NCBI RefSeq assembly: GCF_947495965.1
Contig: NZ_CANMBB010000008.1
Coordinates: 113,071-177,070, forward strand
Reading direction: 5' to 3'
DNA: 64,000 nucleotides
Origin: an uncultured Maribacter sp.
GTDB taxonomy: Bacteria > Bacteroidota > Bacteroidia > Flavobacteriales > Flavobacteriaceae
Shown here: positions 17,651-26,914 of the stretch, one piece after another
How the letters are laid out: the number at the start of each line of letters is the position of its first letter
How positions within the stretch are numbered: position 1 is the stretch's first letter
The notes under the pieces: generated by a model
Databases searched by the model: none
What the model saw: the letters and a program-made list of their open reading frames with translations, nothing else
Told to the model about the DNA's origin: nothing
Made by a program: the position numbers and the translations under genes

Positions 17651-19642
17651 ATGCAGGAAGAAAAAGACGATAATCTACAAGAAAATGTAGAAGAACAAAA
17701 TAGCTCAGAAACTACCAACACTACTAGTGGGTTGGAGAAAAGCACTGAAAACTCTACTCCAGAAACAGCTGAAGACACTAATGGCGAAGAATCTATACAT
17801 AAAGAAATAGATGAAGAAAACGCTGAAGATGCCGAGGATACAAACAACCAACAAAGGCATGAAATTCCTATTCTAGACTACCATTCCATGAGTATGGAAA
17901 ATTTAGTTGGGGAACTGCAACGTCTTGTTCGTAATGAAAAAGTACAAGCCATAAAAAAGCATGTAGAGGGTATTAAAACAGAATTTGATTTAAAATTTCA
18001 AGAATTTTTAGATCAGAAAAAAGAAGAATTTATTGCTTCAGGCGGTAATGAAATTGATTTTAGATACAACTCTGTTACCAAAAGACAATTTAATGAAGTT
18101 TATGGGGATTACAGAGAAAAGAAAAACACTTACTATAAAAGCTTAGAAAAAAGTTTAAACGAAAACCTTAAGAACAGACTTAACCTTATCGAGAATCTTA
18201 AAGGCTTAGTTAATGTAGAAGAAGATATTAATACTACCTACAAAAACTTTAAAGACATTCAAGAACAATGGCGTAACGCAGGACCAATTCCTAGAACAAA
18301 TTATAATGATGTTTGGAAAACATACCAGCATCATATTGAAATCTTTTATGACTTTTTAAATATTAATAGAGAGCTCAGAGATTTAGATTTTAAACACAAT
18401 CTAGAAGAAAAACAAAAAATTGTAGAAAAAGCAGAAGAGTTAGGTAGTGAACCAGATTTAAATAAAGCTTTTAGAGAATTACAAACCCTACACAAAATCT
18501 GGAAAGAAGATATTGGACCTGTCGGCAAAGATCATAGAGAAGAAATTTGGGCTCGTTTTAGTACTGCAACAAAAGTTTTACATAATAGAAGGCAAGAATA
18601 TTATATAGAACAGGACAAAATTTATGAGAAAAACTTAGAGGTTAAAAAAGGGATTATAGAAGAAATTACTGTTTTATCTAAAAATGTATCTCATAATCAC
18701 AAACAGCTACAACAACAAATTAAAACACTAGAATCGCTTAGAGAATCTTTTTTTAAAGCTGGTAAAGTTCCCCAAAAAGAAAACGAAAAAACATGGGCTC
18801 TTTTTAAAGAAGCAGTAAGGGAATTTAATCGTAATAAAAACAGTTTTTACAAAAACTTAAAGAAAGAACAGCAAATAAATCTTGATAAAAAGAGAGAGTT
18901 GTTACACTTAGCTATTTCTCTTAAAGATAGTGAAGATTGGGATAGCACTACTCCCAAAATGAAACGCATACAAAGCGATTGGAAAAAAATAGGGCACGTA
19001 CCAAGAAAATATTCCGACAAAATCTGGAACGAGTTTAAAACCGCTTGCAATCATTATTTTGATAGAGTTCATGCTGTTAAAAACAAGTCCAATAAAGAAG
19101 AAGAAGCTAATTATGAATTAAAAAATGCTTTTTTAGAAAAATTAAAAGCATTTACGCTTTCTGGAGAAAGAAACGAAGATTTAACTGCTATAAAATCATT
19201 CATTGCCGAATGGAAAAGCTTTGGCAGAGTTCCATTTAACAAAAAGCATATCAACCAAAAATTTAATAAAATACTGGATGCTCTTTTTAATAAATTAGAT
19301 GTTAGCAGACAGGAATCTGAGCTTTTAAAATACGGTAATAAAATACAACAACTTGCTAACTCTCAAGATAATGAAAGAGCCATTTACAATGAACGCACTT
19401 TTATTCGTAAAAAAATTAAGGAGAGTAAAGATGAAATTAGGCAGCTAGAAAATAATTTACAGTTTTTCTCCAATGCATCCGAAGATAACCCTTTAGTAAA
19501 AGAAGTGATTAAGAGTGTGCAAAAACATAAAGATGATTTAGCCACATGGACAGAAAAATTGAAAAAATTAAATGTTCTAGAAAATAATCTAAATAAAGAA
19601 GAATCAGAAGCAAACGGAGCTACTTCATCTGAAGAAGAATAA
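17651..19642 (+). CDS. DUF349 repeat protein
   Basis: A 663-residue, highly charged, largely coiled-coil protein. An acidic low-complexity N-terminus (about 80 residues rich in Glu, Asp, Asn and Thr) leads into five DUF349 units. Each is marked by a Trp and a G-x-(V/I)-P turn, for example QWRNAGPIPRTNYNDVW, IWKEDIGPVGKDHREEIW, FFKAGKVPQKENEKTW, DWKKIGHVPRKYSDKIW and EWKSFGRVPFNKK. No signal peptide is visible. The function of these proteins in Bacteroidota is not established as far as I know. It stands alone between repeat copy B and a strong terminator. Confidence 0.9.
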   Translation: MQEEKDDNLQENVEEQNSSETTNTTSGLEKSTENSTPETAEDTNGEESIHKEIDEENAEDAEDTNNQQRHEIPILDYHSMSMENLVGELQRLVRNEKVQAIKKHVEGIKTEFDLKFQEFLDQKKEEFIASGGNEIDFRYNSVTKRQFNEVYGDYREKKNTYYKSLEKSLNENLKNRLNLIENLKGLVNVEEDINTTYKNFKDIQEQWRNAGPIPRTNYNDVWKTYQHHIEIFYDFLNINRELRDLDFKHNLEEKQKIVEKAEELGSEPDLNKAFRELQTLHKIWKEDIGPVGKDHREEIWARFSTATKVLHNRRQEYYIEQDKIYEKNLEVKKGIIEEITVLSKNVSHNHKQLQQQIKTLESLRESFFKAGKVPQKENEKTWALFKEAVREFNRNKNSFYKNLKKEQQINLDKKRELLHLAISLKDSEDWDSTTPKMKRIQSDWKKIGHVPRKYSDKIWNEFKTACNHYFDRVHAVKNKSNKEEEANYELKNAFLEKLKAFTLSGERNEDLTAIKSFIAEWKSFGRVPFNKKHINQKFNKILDALFNKLDVSRQESELLKYGNKIQQLANSQDNERAIYNERTFIRKKIKESKDEIRQLENNLQFFSNASEDNPLVKEVIKSVQKHKDDLATWTEKLKKLNVLENNLNKEESEANGATSSEEE

Positions 19643-19649
19643 ATTTAAT

Positions 19650-19703
19650 ACTATAGGTGTTAAGATATACTCTAACTTTACCTTAACACCCATAGTACTT
19701 TTT
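19650..19703 (+). terminator. Rho-independent terminator after the DUF349 gene
   Basis: ACTATAGGTGTTAAG and CTTAACACCCATAGT form a long stem with one mismatch, followed by a short T-rich tail, starting eight bases after the stop. Confidence 0.85.
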
Positions 19704-20066
19704 CTAATGTATACCGTTTAACTGTTTATCGAATTTTATAACCAATAAACGTATTTGCAAAAGTGCATTTTATCGAAAAAATACACTTTCATAAAAACCA
19801 AAAAATACAATCAAAAAACTGCTTCCCTTGTGTTTTATTACTTGTTTGCGTACTAGCCTATTTTATTTTCAAAGATTATTAGAATCTAATTTTTATTTTT
19901 TTTTGCCAAGAGAGAAATCTGTAATTATATTTGGTCAAAAGCTTAAAAACTTTTCTCCCAAATATTCCCTACTAAGATTTAACGTATACGTTAAACCTGT
20001 GCCTATATAGAGAATGTTATAGTTTATGGTATGGATAAAATTTAAGTTACGTTTCTAAGTAGAAGA
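19704..20066 (+). promoter_or_regulatory. Long leader/regulatory region ahead of the polysaccharide locus
   Basis: A 363-base non-coding stretch. It holds an imperfect 12-bp inverted repeat at 19760-19789 (AAAGTGCATTTT/AAAATACACTTT), a nested hairpin at 19927-19965 (outer arms ATATTTGG/CCAAATAT, inner AAAAG/CTTTT) and a perfect palindrome at 19978-19995. A TACGTTTC element (20048-20055) close to the -7 consensus precedes the sugar transferase start by 11 bases. A short open frame at 19828-20010 covers part of it but has no family features. Confidence 0.5.
19978..19995. promoter_or_regulatory. 18-bp perfect palindrome, candidate operator
   Basis: TTTAACGTATACGTTAAA reads identically on both strands and contains G and C at matched positions, so it is not just an A/T run. 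It lies 71 bases before the initiating sugar transferase gene, where a dimeric regulator could bind. No regulator gene is adjacent. Confidence 0.45.
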
Positions 20067-21422
20067 ATGAGAAAATTTAAAAAATCGCATTTAATTATAC
20101 CTATAACTATTATACTACATTTATGTATAATAAATGGTACACTTTTATTACTTACTCCAGAAACATATTTACCCATAAACAACATTCTGTATTATAATTT
20201 TTCATGGTTATTAATAACCTATGGTTTAAACTATTACCCTACTGGTCGTAAAGATACTTTTATGACAAATGTCACAAAAATGTTTCAACTGTATCTTATT
20301 TACGGTTTGGCATACTTGGCTCTTTTTTCCATTACCAGAACCCCTATAGAATCATTACGGCACCAACTTTTAGTATATTTATTAATTTGCTCTTCTTTAA
20401 CTTGGTATCGTATCATTTTCTTCTGGGGCAGAAGAAACTATAGAATGATTGGAGGAAACTTTGTTAATGTTGTTGTATTAGGAAGAGACCCTAACTTAAA
20501 AAAAATACGTCGAATTTTTGATGACCCATATTTAGGGTATCGGTATAAAGGCTATTTTGATAATGAAAAATCGAAAAGCCCTACGTATTTGGGTAACATA
20601 GATACTAGTTTTAGGTATATTTTAGAAAATGATATTGATGAAATTTATTGTGTAGCTTCCAATTTTAATACCGAAGAGCTAAAAAATTTAGTGCATTTTG
20701 CAGATAATAACCTTATTAAATTCAAAATTATACTAGACAACAAAGAAGTCTTCTCTAAAGCTATGTCTATAGAAGCGTACCAAAATATTCCGGTACTTAA
20801 CCTTAGAAAAGTTCCCTTAGATACAGAATACGCACAAATAGTGAAACGAACTTTTGATATTCTTTTCTCTCTTTTTGTAATTATTGGTATTTTATCTTGG
20901 TTAACCCCTATTCTTTATATTTTAATAAAACTAGAATCTAAAGGTCCACTATATTTTAAACAAAAAAGACATGGTTTTAAACGTAGGGTATTTTGGTGTT
21001 ACAAATACCGTTCTATGACTGTTAATAGTGATTCGGACTCTAAAATGGCTACCAAGAATGATGCGAGAATTACCAAAATAGGGAAATTTATGCGTAAAAC
21101 CAGTATAGATGAGTTACCACAATTTATTAATGTTCTCAAAGGAGAAATGAGTGTTGTTGGCCCAAGACCGCATATGGAAGCACATACAGAAGATTACCAA
21201 GGTTCCGTAGACAAATACTTAGTACGCCACTTTGTAAAACCAGGTATTACAGGCTTAGCACAAACCAAAGGGTATCGTGGAGAAATTGGAGCTAAATCTG
21301 ATATATTAAATAGAACCCGCTTAGATATATTTTACGTAGAAAGATGGTCCTTAACTTTAGATATCAGTATTATTTATTACACCGTTGCTAATATATTTAT
21401 AGGAGAAGAAAAAGCGTATTGA
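20067..21422 (+). CDS. Initiating undecaprenyl-phosphate sugar phosphotransferase (WcaJ/polyisoprenyl-phosphate hexose-1-phosphate transferase family)
   Basis: A 451-residue membrane enzyme that moves a sugar-1-phosphate from a nucleotide sugar to undecaprenyl phosphate and starts repeat-unit assembly. The N-terminal third has four hydrophobic segments. A Rossmann-like middle domain begins at NVVVLGRDPNLKKI. The C-terminal catalytic domain starts at KRTFDILFSLF and has YKYRSM, KIGKFMRKTSIDELPQFINV, MSVVGPRPH and KPGITGLAQ, all typical of the family. The gene runs toward the wzc end of the minus-strand locus and is probably expressed from its own structured leader. Which sugar is used is not clear. 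Confidence 0.92.
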   Translation: MRKFKKSHLIIPITIILHLCIINGTLLLLTPETYLPINNILYYNFSWLLITYGLNYYPTGRKDTFMTNVTKMFQLYLIYGLAYLALFSITRTPIESLRHQLLVYLLICSSLTWYRIIFFWGRRNYRMIGGNFVNVVVLGRDPNLKKIRRIFDDPYLGYRYKGYFDNEKSKSPTYLGNIDTSFRYILENDIDEIYCVASNFNTEELKNLVHFADNNLIKFKIILDNKEVFSKAMSIEAYQNIPVLNLRKVPLDTEYAQIVKRTFDILFSLFVIIGILSWLTPILYILIKLESKGPLYFKQKRHGFKRRVFWCYKYRSMTVNSDSDSKMATKNDARITKIGKFMRKTSIDELPQFINVLKGEMSVVGPRPHMEAHTEDYQGSVDKYLVRHFVKPGITGLAQTKGYRGEIGAKSDILNRTRLDIFYVERWSLTLDISIIYYTVANIFIGEEKAY

Positions 21423-21435
21423 TAATTTTAAAAGT

Positions 21436-21465
21436 ATTATTAAAAAAATTATTTTTTTTAATAAT
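21436..21465. terminator. AT-only hairpin, possible terminator
   Basis: ATTATTAAAAAAA pairs with TTTTTTTAATAAT (13-bp arms) starting 14 bases after the sugar transferase stop. The stem has no G or C, so strength is uncertain. Confidence 0.45.
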
Positions 21466-21537
21466 CATAACAAAGTCGCAACTTAAAAAAAAAACAGCTA
21501 TAAAGAATGAAAATTTACATTAAAAGAATATGTTAAA

Positions 21538-21672
21538 TTCAAAAAAATACTAGTCGAAATTCCTCCAAATAACCATATAAATCTAGCTATAGATGAAGTT
21601 AAGGGTCTAACTGAACTAGGATACAATTGCAAAACCATTACATACGCAATAAATAATTACAATTTTAGATAA
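21538..21672 (+). pseudogene. Glycosyltransferase remnant (N-terminal fragment)
   Basis: The plus strand in frame from 21538 to the TAA at 21670-21672 reads KKILVEIPPNNHINLAIDE, then VKGLTELGYNCKTITYA. This resembles the first strand and helix of a GT-B glycosyltransferase. It has no start codon in frame, is preceded by an in-frame TGA at 21508, and ends after about 45 codons, so it cannot make an enzyme. A short ATG frame at 21507 (MKIYIKRIC) precedes it in another frame. I read this as the decayed end of a glycosyltransferase gene that once followed the initiating transferase. Confidence 0.6.
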
Positions 21673-21721
21673 AACTACTTAAGAATCACAATCCAATAAT
21701 TATTTAAATATGCTACAATAA

Positions 21722-24157
21722 TTAATTTTTCTTTATTATATTTTTCTTTATTTTCTGCTTAACAAAACTAAAGATTGTCAATATCTTTTCTAACAAATTC
21801 GTATTCTTTTTAGAATATTCATTTTTATAAAACTCCTCATCATTACCATATCCATAACCGTAGTTATAATTTTTGGAATTGCCCAAATCAACATCATTAA
21901 GCACAAAAGCCATATTATGTAATTTTTTAGTGTTTTTTAAGTTTTCTGCAAAGTCAATTGCTCCTTTATCCGTGTATCCAGCTCTAATTACAAATAAGCT
22001 AACATCTGCGTATTCAGAAATTAACAATGTATCAGTCACCAGTAAGGTTGGGGAGGTATCTACCACAATATAATCAAATTCTGCTTTTGCTTCTTCAATA
22101 AATTCTCCAAAACGATTTCCTGATAATAGTTCCGCAGCATTTAAAGGAATGGAACCACCAATACACACCTTATGAAACTCCATATTTCTTTTACTATCAT
22201 ATACACACGACTTCCAATCCAATGTCGAATCACTTAGGTAATCACTAAGACCATGTTTCCCTTTACTATCAAAGTGATTATTTAATGCTGGACTACGTAA
22301 ATCGGCACCAACAAGCAGTACTTTTTTCTTGATACTAGCATATGCTAAAGAAAGGTTAAGCGCAACTAAAGTCTTCCCTTCCCCTTTTACTCCAGAGGTT
22401 ACAAATATAACTTGAGCTTGTCCTTTAGATTTTTTAGGCAACAAATAATTTACATTGGTACAACCTATACGAAACAACTCTGCTAGAATAGAATCATCAT
22501 TAGGCCCATCAAAAGTCTTTTTTTCTTTTAATAAAGGAATTTCAGATACAATGGGAATATCTGATACTAATTTTTCTATATCAGATCTATCATTAACTTT
22601 AGTATCTAGAGTAAATCGTAGATATAGCAACAAAAAGGGAACTAAAAAACCAATAAATAAACAAAATAAATATATAATTTTTGTCTTAGGCGAAATTGGA
22701 ATTTTACCAGTTAAAGCATAATCTATCACTTTTATAGAAGGTACAGTTGCTGCTAATGTTATAGCAGCTTCTTCACGTTTCTGCAATAATAGTAAAAATA
22801 AATTTTCTTTAATACTTTGTTGCCTTTCTATAGAACGTAACTCTTTTTCTTTTTCAGGCAGTTTTGAAAATAAATCTCCTGTTATATTCTTTTTCTTATT
22901 TAACCTATTCAGTGAATTATTTAATTGTGCTTGATAAACATTTATTGATTTGAGTATATTGACTTTACCTCTTTCTAATGCTCCTGAAAGTTCGAGCAAA
23001 GAAGGATGATTACTACTCACACTTGTATTTAGTTTCTCCCTTTTTAAAGCAAGTTTATTATAGTCTTGCACAAAGGTGTTTAAACCATCATTTTCCAAAC
23101 CTATATCAGCAGGGAGTAAACTATATTCCGCCTGCCTAACTATTGTATTTTTTAGCATTTGTGCTAATGAAATCTGAGCTTCCAACTGAAAAACTTCAGA
23201 TTCAGTATCTGATTTTTTCTGCAAAGCTTCTCCTGCGTCTGCTTCTATATAAGAAAGTTTATTTGCTTGTTTAAAAGCCTGTTTACCAATCTCAATGGAA
23301 TCTAATTCACCAGCCAAATACACAAAACGCTTATCTATTACCTCTAACGTACGTTTAGAGACCAATTGGCGATCCAATATACCATCTTGATCAAAATTAT
23401 TTATGACTGCATTAATTATTTTTTCAGACTTCTTAGGATTTTCTCCTTTAATAGAAAGTGAAATAATATCACTGTTTTTTGAAGTAACATTTGCCTCTAA
23501 ACTTTTAGAAAGACCTAATACTGCGTCCTTAAAAGGAGAGATTATTAAATTATAGCATTCCCCAACATAAGCTTGTAAACTACTCTCTTCTAAAATATTA
23601 ATACTAAAAGGCAAGCCTTCAACAGCCATAGTATTTTCTTTAAAATTTAATTTATAGTCTTTATCCTCTTGGTCTGTTATTAAAAAAAAGTCTTTATAAA
23701 TAACAATATTATATGCTACTGTATTTTGTAAAGTATCTAAATTAGAACCTTTATTAATTGAAATTGGAAAATTCCAAATATTTTTGGTTCTAAATCTTCC
23801 TTTTTTATATAGATTAACATCTAATTTTAAATCTGAAACTACCTGACTTAGAAGGCGATAAGATTTTATAACTTCAATCTCGTTTTCTAAATTAATTGCC
23901 CCTTTTCCAATAAGTGAAAGAGCGTCTGCAGCAACATTCAATTCTTTACTATCATCTATAATTCTAATTTTTCCCGTTGTTTCATATTCTTTAGGTGTAA
24001 TCTTTGCATAAAATAAACCAACAAGTAAGCATAAAAACATTGTAAGTAAAAACCATCGCCAATAAGTAAAATATTTTAACAAAGACACTTTTAAGTTAAA
24101 ATCCTTAGAGGGTTCATCAAAATTTAAATTATCTACATTAAAAGGGGTCTCTTTCAT
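21722..24157 (-). CDS. wzc: Wzc-type polysaccharide co-polymerase and tyrosine autokinase
   Basis: An 811-residue inner-membrane protein. Membrane segments lie near residues 35-52 (WRWFLLTMFLCLLVGLFYA) and about 505-520 (IIYLFCLFIGFLVPFLLLYL), flanking a large periplasmic Wzz-like and coiled-coil region. The cytoplasmic BY-kinase has Walker A GVKGEGKT, the A' motif VLLVGADLRSP and Walker B YIVVDTSPTLL. A C-terminal tyrosine-rich cluster (YNYGYGYGNDEEFYKNEY) would be the autophosphorylation tail. It controls chain length and export of polysaccharide made by Wzx/Wzy. It is the last gene of the minus-strand locus, 85 bases after a glycosyltransferase. No Wzb phosphatase or Wza outer-membrane exporter is seen nearby. 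Confidence 0.93.
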   Translation of the reverse strand: MKETPFNVDNLNFDEPSKDFNLKVSLLKYFTYWRWFLLTMFLCLLVGLFYAKITPKEYETTGKIRIIDDSKELNVAADALSLIGKGAINLENEIEVIKSYRLLSQVVSDLKLDVNLYKKGRFRTKNIWNFPISINKGSNLDTLQNTVAYNIVIYKDFFLITDQEDKDYKLNFKENTMAVEGLPFSINILEESSLQAYVGECYNLIISPFKDAVLGLSKSLEANVTSKNSDIISLSIKGENPKKSEKIINAVINNFDQDGILDRQLVSKRTLEVIDKRFVYLAGELDSIEIGKQAFKQANKLSYIEADAGEALQKKSDTESEVFQLEAQISLAQMLKNTIVRQAEYSLLPADIGLENDGLNTFVQDYNKLALKREKLNTSVSSNHPSLLELSGALERGKVNILKSINVYQAQLNNSLNRLNKKKNITGDLFSKLPEKEKELRSIERQQSIKENLFLLLLQKREEAAITLAATVPSIKVIDYALTGKIPISPKTKIIYLFCLFIGFLVPFLLLYLRFTLDTKVNDRSDIEKLVSDIPIVSEIPLLKEKKTFDGPNDDSILAELFRIGCTNVNYLLPKKSKGQAQVIFVTSGVKGEGKTLVALNLSLAYASIKKKVLLVGADLRSPALNNHFDSKGKHGLSDYLSDSTLDWKSCVYDSKRNMEFHKVCIGGSIPLNAAELLSGNRFGEFIEEAKAEFDYIVVDTSPTLLVTDTLLISEYADVSLFVIRAGYTDKGAIDFAENLKNTKKLHNMAFVLNDVDLGNSKNYNYGYGYGNDEEFYKNEYSKKNTNLLEKILTIFSFVKQKIKKNIIKKN

Positions 24158-24242
24158 TTTTCTAGGAATAGAGTATAATTGTTTTAAGGACTGCTAAAAT
24201 AATAATAATAAACACATTACTATATTTTGCAATTAAAAAGTA

Positions 24243-25328
24243 TTATTTATAAGCTGACAATAACTTAGACTGCACTATTGAGGAGGTAAATTTACTAGCA
24301 ACTATATCTTGCATATCCTTAGAAAATTTTGTCCAGTCATTTTTCTCCCATATGTCAATAATTAAATTACTATACAATTTTACATCAAACTCATTTAAAA
24401 TTAAACTATCAGAATTTACAATCTCACGGTTAAACCCATAATTGCTACATATAGGTATAATACCCAATGACATTGCTTCTGTTAAAGAGTTAGAATGACC
24501 TTCTCTTGGTTCTTCAGTCGGAAATATAAAAAAATGTTTACCCTTTAACCTATCTACTAAATCATCACCAAACAATGGTGGAGATAATTTTACACAATCA
24601 GATAGTTTTTCTTTATTAATTTTTTCCTTTATAAGATTTATATAATCCAAAGGTCCTTCTCCAATTAATTCTAATTTAAAAGGAATTTTTTTACTTTTCA
24701 AATCTATACAAATATCCAATGTAAATAGAACATTTTTAGTTGGAGACATTCTTCCAAAATATACCAATTCAATGAGTTCATTTTCTTCTAAAATATTTGT
24801 TTTTCTTGGTATTACATTACCTAAAATATAGTTCGGATAATGCACCACTTTTTTTGCTCCTAACCCCTCTAATAAATTTACATACCTTTCTCCTTGTACC
24901 ATTACCATGTCGGAAATGATAATTGCCTTTCTAAATAAAAATCTATAAATACTTGTACGATTCTCATAAGCTTTTTTAACCCCTCCAGCTCTTAACTCAT
25001 AAATACATTTTTTATTTAAAAGTTTAATAATACAAATACAAAACAGTTCTTTAAAAATAAGCTGTTCATAAAAACCAGATATATGAACAATTTTAACATC
25101 ATTATTTTTTAACATCTTTACAAGAAGAAATAAGGGCATAAAACTTAAATGCAAAATATGTGTTATTTTCCCTACTATATTTTTGGAAGGATATGGTTTT
25201 CTAAATTGTAATACTGTATATCCTGACTTTTCTAAAACTGAAATAGTTTTAAGATTACCAGATTCACCACCACCAACAACTTTAGAATTCTCTCTACCTA
25301 AAGGACCATAAAATATAACTTTTTCCAT
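24243..25328 (-). CDS. Glycosyltransferase, family 4-like (GT-B)
   Basis: A 361-residue GT-B enzyme. The N-terminal domain has the glycine loop VVGGGESGN. The C-terminal nucleotide-sugar domain begins with VYFGRMSPTKNV and has the retaining-enzyme E-x7-E motif in EGHSNSLTEAMSLG. It would add one sugar of the repeat unit on the cytoplasmic face of the membrane. The ATG shares one base with the stop of the upstream acyltransferase (TAATG), so the two are translationally coupled. Donor and acceptor are not predictable. Confidence 0.88.
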   Translation of the reverse strand: MEKVIFYGPLGRENSKVVGGGESGNLKTISVLEKSGYTVLQFRKPYPSKNIVGKITHILHLSFMPLFLLVKMLKNNDVKIVHISGFYEQLIFKELFCICIIKLLNKKCIYELRAGGVKKAYENRTSIYRFLFRKAIIISDMVMVQGERYVNLLEGLGAKKVVHYPNYILGNVIPRKTNILEENELIELVYFGRMSPTKNVLFTLDICIDLKSKKIPFKLELIGEGPLDYINLIKEKINKEKLSDCVKLSPPLFGDDLVDRLKGKHFFIFPTEEPREGHSNSLTEAMSLGIIPICSNYGFNREIVNSDSLILNEFDVKLYSNLIIDIWEKNDWTKFSKDMQDIVASKFTSSIVQSKLLSAYK

Positions 25329-25807
25329 TAATTATTTTTTTTAACAACTCTTGCTGGGTTACCAACAACAATTGAGTTTGGAGGAACATCTTTAATAACC
25401 ACACTACCGGCTCCAACTATAGAATTTTCACCAATATTAATTTCGCCTATAATAACAGTATTTGCACCAACTACAACATTATCTCCAATAACAGGTGATT
25501 TACCTCCTGATTTAGAATTACCAATAGTAGTATTATGACGTAAAGTGACATATTTACCAATAAGGGCATTATTATTTACAACTAAACCTTGCCCATGAAG
25601 TACTTTAAAACCTTCTCCAACACAAGTTGTATCTGGAATTTCAATACCTAAAACCCATTCTACAAAAAATTTATAAAATACTCGAATTGGTAATCCAATA
25701 ATCTTTAAAATTAAATTTTTTGTAAAAAACTGACTTACTCTAAACAGAATTATAAATAACAATCCCTTAGTATTTTTTTTATTCACTAAAAAATCTGCTT
25801 TCATCAT
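25328..25807 (-). CDS. Serine-acetyltransferase-like hexapeptide acyltransferase
   Basis: A 159-residue left-handed beta-helix protein. After a hydrophobic, partly amphipathic N-terminus (about residues 14-50) the hexapeptide repeats run from about 60 to 150: IGKYVTLRHNTTIGN, VIGDNVVVGANTVIIG, then SIVGAGSVVIKDVPPNSIVVGNPARVV, the last being the typical coil-ending signature. The histidine in LRHNTTIG matches the general base of the serine acetyltransferase/WcaB branch. It probably O-acetylates a sugar of the repeat unit. Overlaps: four bases (ATGA) with the upstream glycosyltransferase and one base with the downstream one. Confidence 0.85.
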   Translation of the reverse strand: MMKADFLVNKKNTKGLLFIILFRVSQFFTKNLILKIIGLPIRVFYKFFVEWVLGIEIPDTTCVGEGFKVLHGQGLVVNNNALIGKYVTLRHNTTIGNSKSGGKSPVIGDNVVVGANTVIIGEINIGENSIVGAGSVVIKDVPPNSIVVGNPARVVKKNN

Positions 25808-26913
25808 TTATCTAAAAGTAAATTATACATATCAACATACTGAGTTGTCATATTGTTTAAACTAAATTTAGTTTTGATCGTACTTTTTGCAGCATGAGAA
25901 AGCTTAATTTTTAATTTTTCATTATTTAATATTTCGCAAATTCTCTCACTTAAAATCTGACTATTATGCTCTTCAATTAAAAAACCATTAACATCTGTTT
26001 CTACTATTTCTGGAGTTCCTCCATCATTTGTAGCAATTACGGGAACACCAAAAGCAAAAGATTCCATAATTGCATTAGACACCCCTTCTTTATGTTTACT
26101 AGGGTTTGTACATAAAACTGAAACATCAGTTATACTTAAGATGTTTTCCACATCAGACCGAAAGCCAAGAAAATAAATGTAAAGGCTTTCAAACTCTGTA
26201 ATAAGAGTTTGTAAATATTCTAAATTTGGCCCTCCTCCAATAATAAGAAAAGTAACATCTTTTCTTTTTCTTATTATTTCTTTAGCTGCAAGTATAAATG
26301 TTTCTTGATCTTTATTAGCGTCTAAACGAGCAATCATTGATACTACATATGTAGAACTAACACCTATATCCTCTTTAAATTTAACTTTATTAAAATCATT
26401 ATTAATATATCTTTCTTCATTAAATCCATTATAAATCACTTTAGCTTTTCTTCTAGGTATACTATAAGCTTTTATTCCTGCTTCAGAATTACCAATAACA
26501 TAATTAGATAACAAAGAATTCAGTCGAATATTAAAATTTTCAATTGAAAACTTTTTTGGTTTATTACAGTTTGCTACATAAGACCCAATATATTTAAATC
26601 GCATAATACAACGAATTGGGTTTATAAAAAATGTAGAAAAAACACCCCAGACTTGTACAATATCTGAGTTAAATTTTCTTAATAAGTAATATAGTATTAT
26701 AAATGTTTGTAAAATATTTAACCCTCTTTTTTTTCTATCAATTATATGTAACTGTGCATCAACAAGGTATAATTCTTCATATGCAACATCATTATTTACT
26801 ATTATTATTTGAATATCAGTATAACCTTGCTTATTTAATCCCTGTAAAAGCTGGAGGCATCTACGTTCTTTACCTCCACCACCAAAAGTATCTAGAACAA
26901 ATGTAATTTTCAT
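25804..26913 (-). CDS. Glycosyltransferase, family 4-like (GT-B)
   Basis: A 369-residue GT-B enzyme. The N-terminus has the family loop DTFGGGGKERRC, and the donor domain shows SMIARLDANKDQ, FLIIGGGPN and the E-x7-E motif in EGVSNAIMESFAFGVPVIAT followed by DGGTPEIV. These are the standard features of GT4-like retaining transferases that elongate surface polysaccharides. It starts one base after the stop of the upstream acyltransferase and overlaps the next acyltransferase by four bases. Confidence 0.9.
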   Translation of the reverse strand: MKITFVLDTFGGGGKERRCLQLLQGLNKQGYTDIQIIIVNNDVAYEELYLVDAQLHIIDRKKRGLNILQTFIILYYLLRKFNSDIVQVWGVFSTFFINPIRCIMRFKYIGSYVANCNKPKKFSIENFNIRLNSLLSNYVIGNSEAGIKAYSIPRRKAKVIYNGFNEERYINNDFNKVKFKEDIGVSSTYVVSMIARLDANKDQETFILAAKEIIRKRKDVTFLIIGGGPNLEYLQTLITEFESLYIYFLGFRSDVENILSITDVSVLCTNPSKHKEGVSNAIMESFAFGVPVIATNDGGTPEIVETDVNGFLIEEHNSQILSERICEILNNEKLKIKLSHAAKSTIKTKFSLNNMTTQYVDMYNLLLDK

Positions 26914-26914
26914 T

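Noticed and set aside
19828..20010. A 60-codon open frame in the leader of the polysaccharide locus
   Set aside because: Its translation (rich in Phe, Tyr, Lys and Ser) matches nothing I know, it has no promoter of its own, and it covers the hairpin region.
21722..24157. Gly in place of the first Asp of the Walker A' motif of Wzc as a defect
   Set aside because: VGADLRSP is a form I recall in many Bacteroidota Wzc proteins, so it is not evidence of loss of function.
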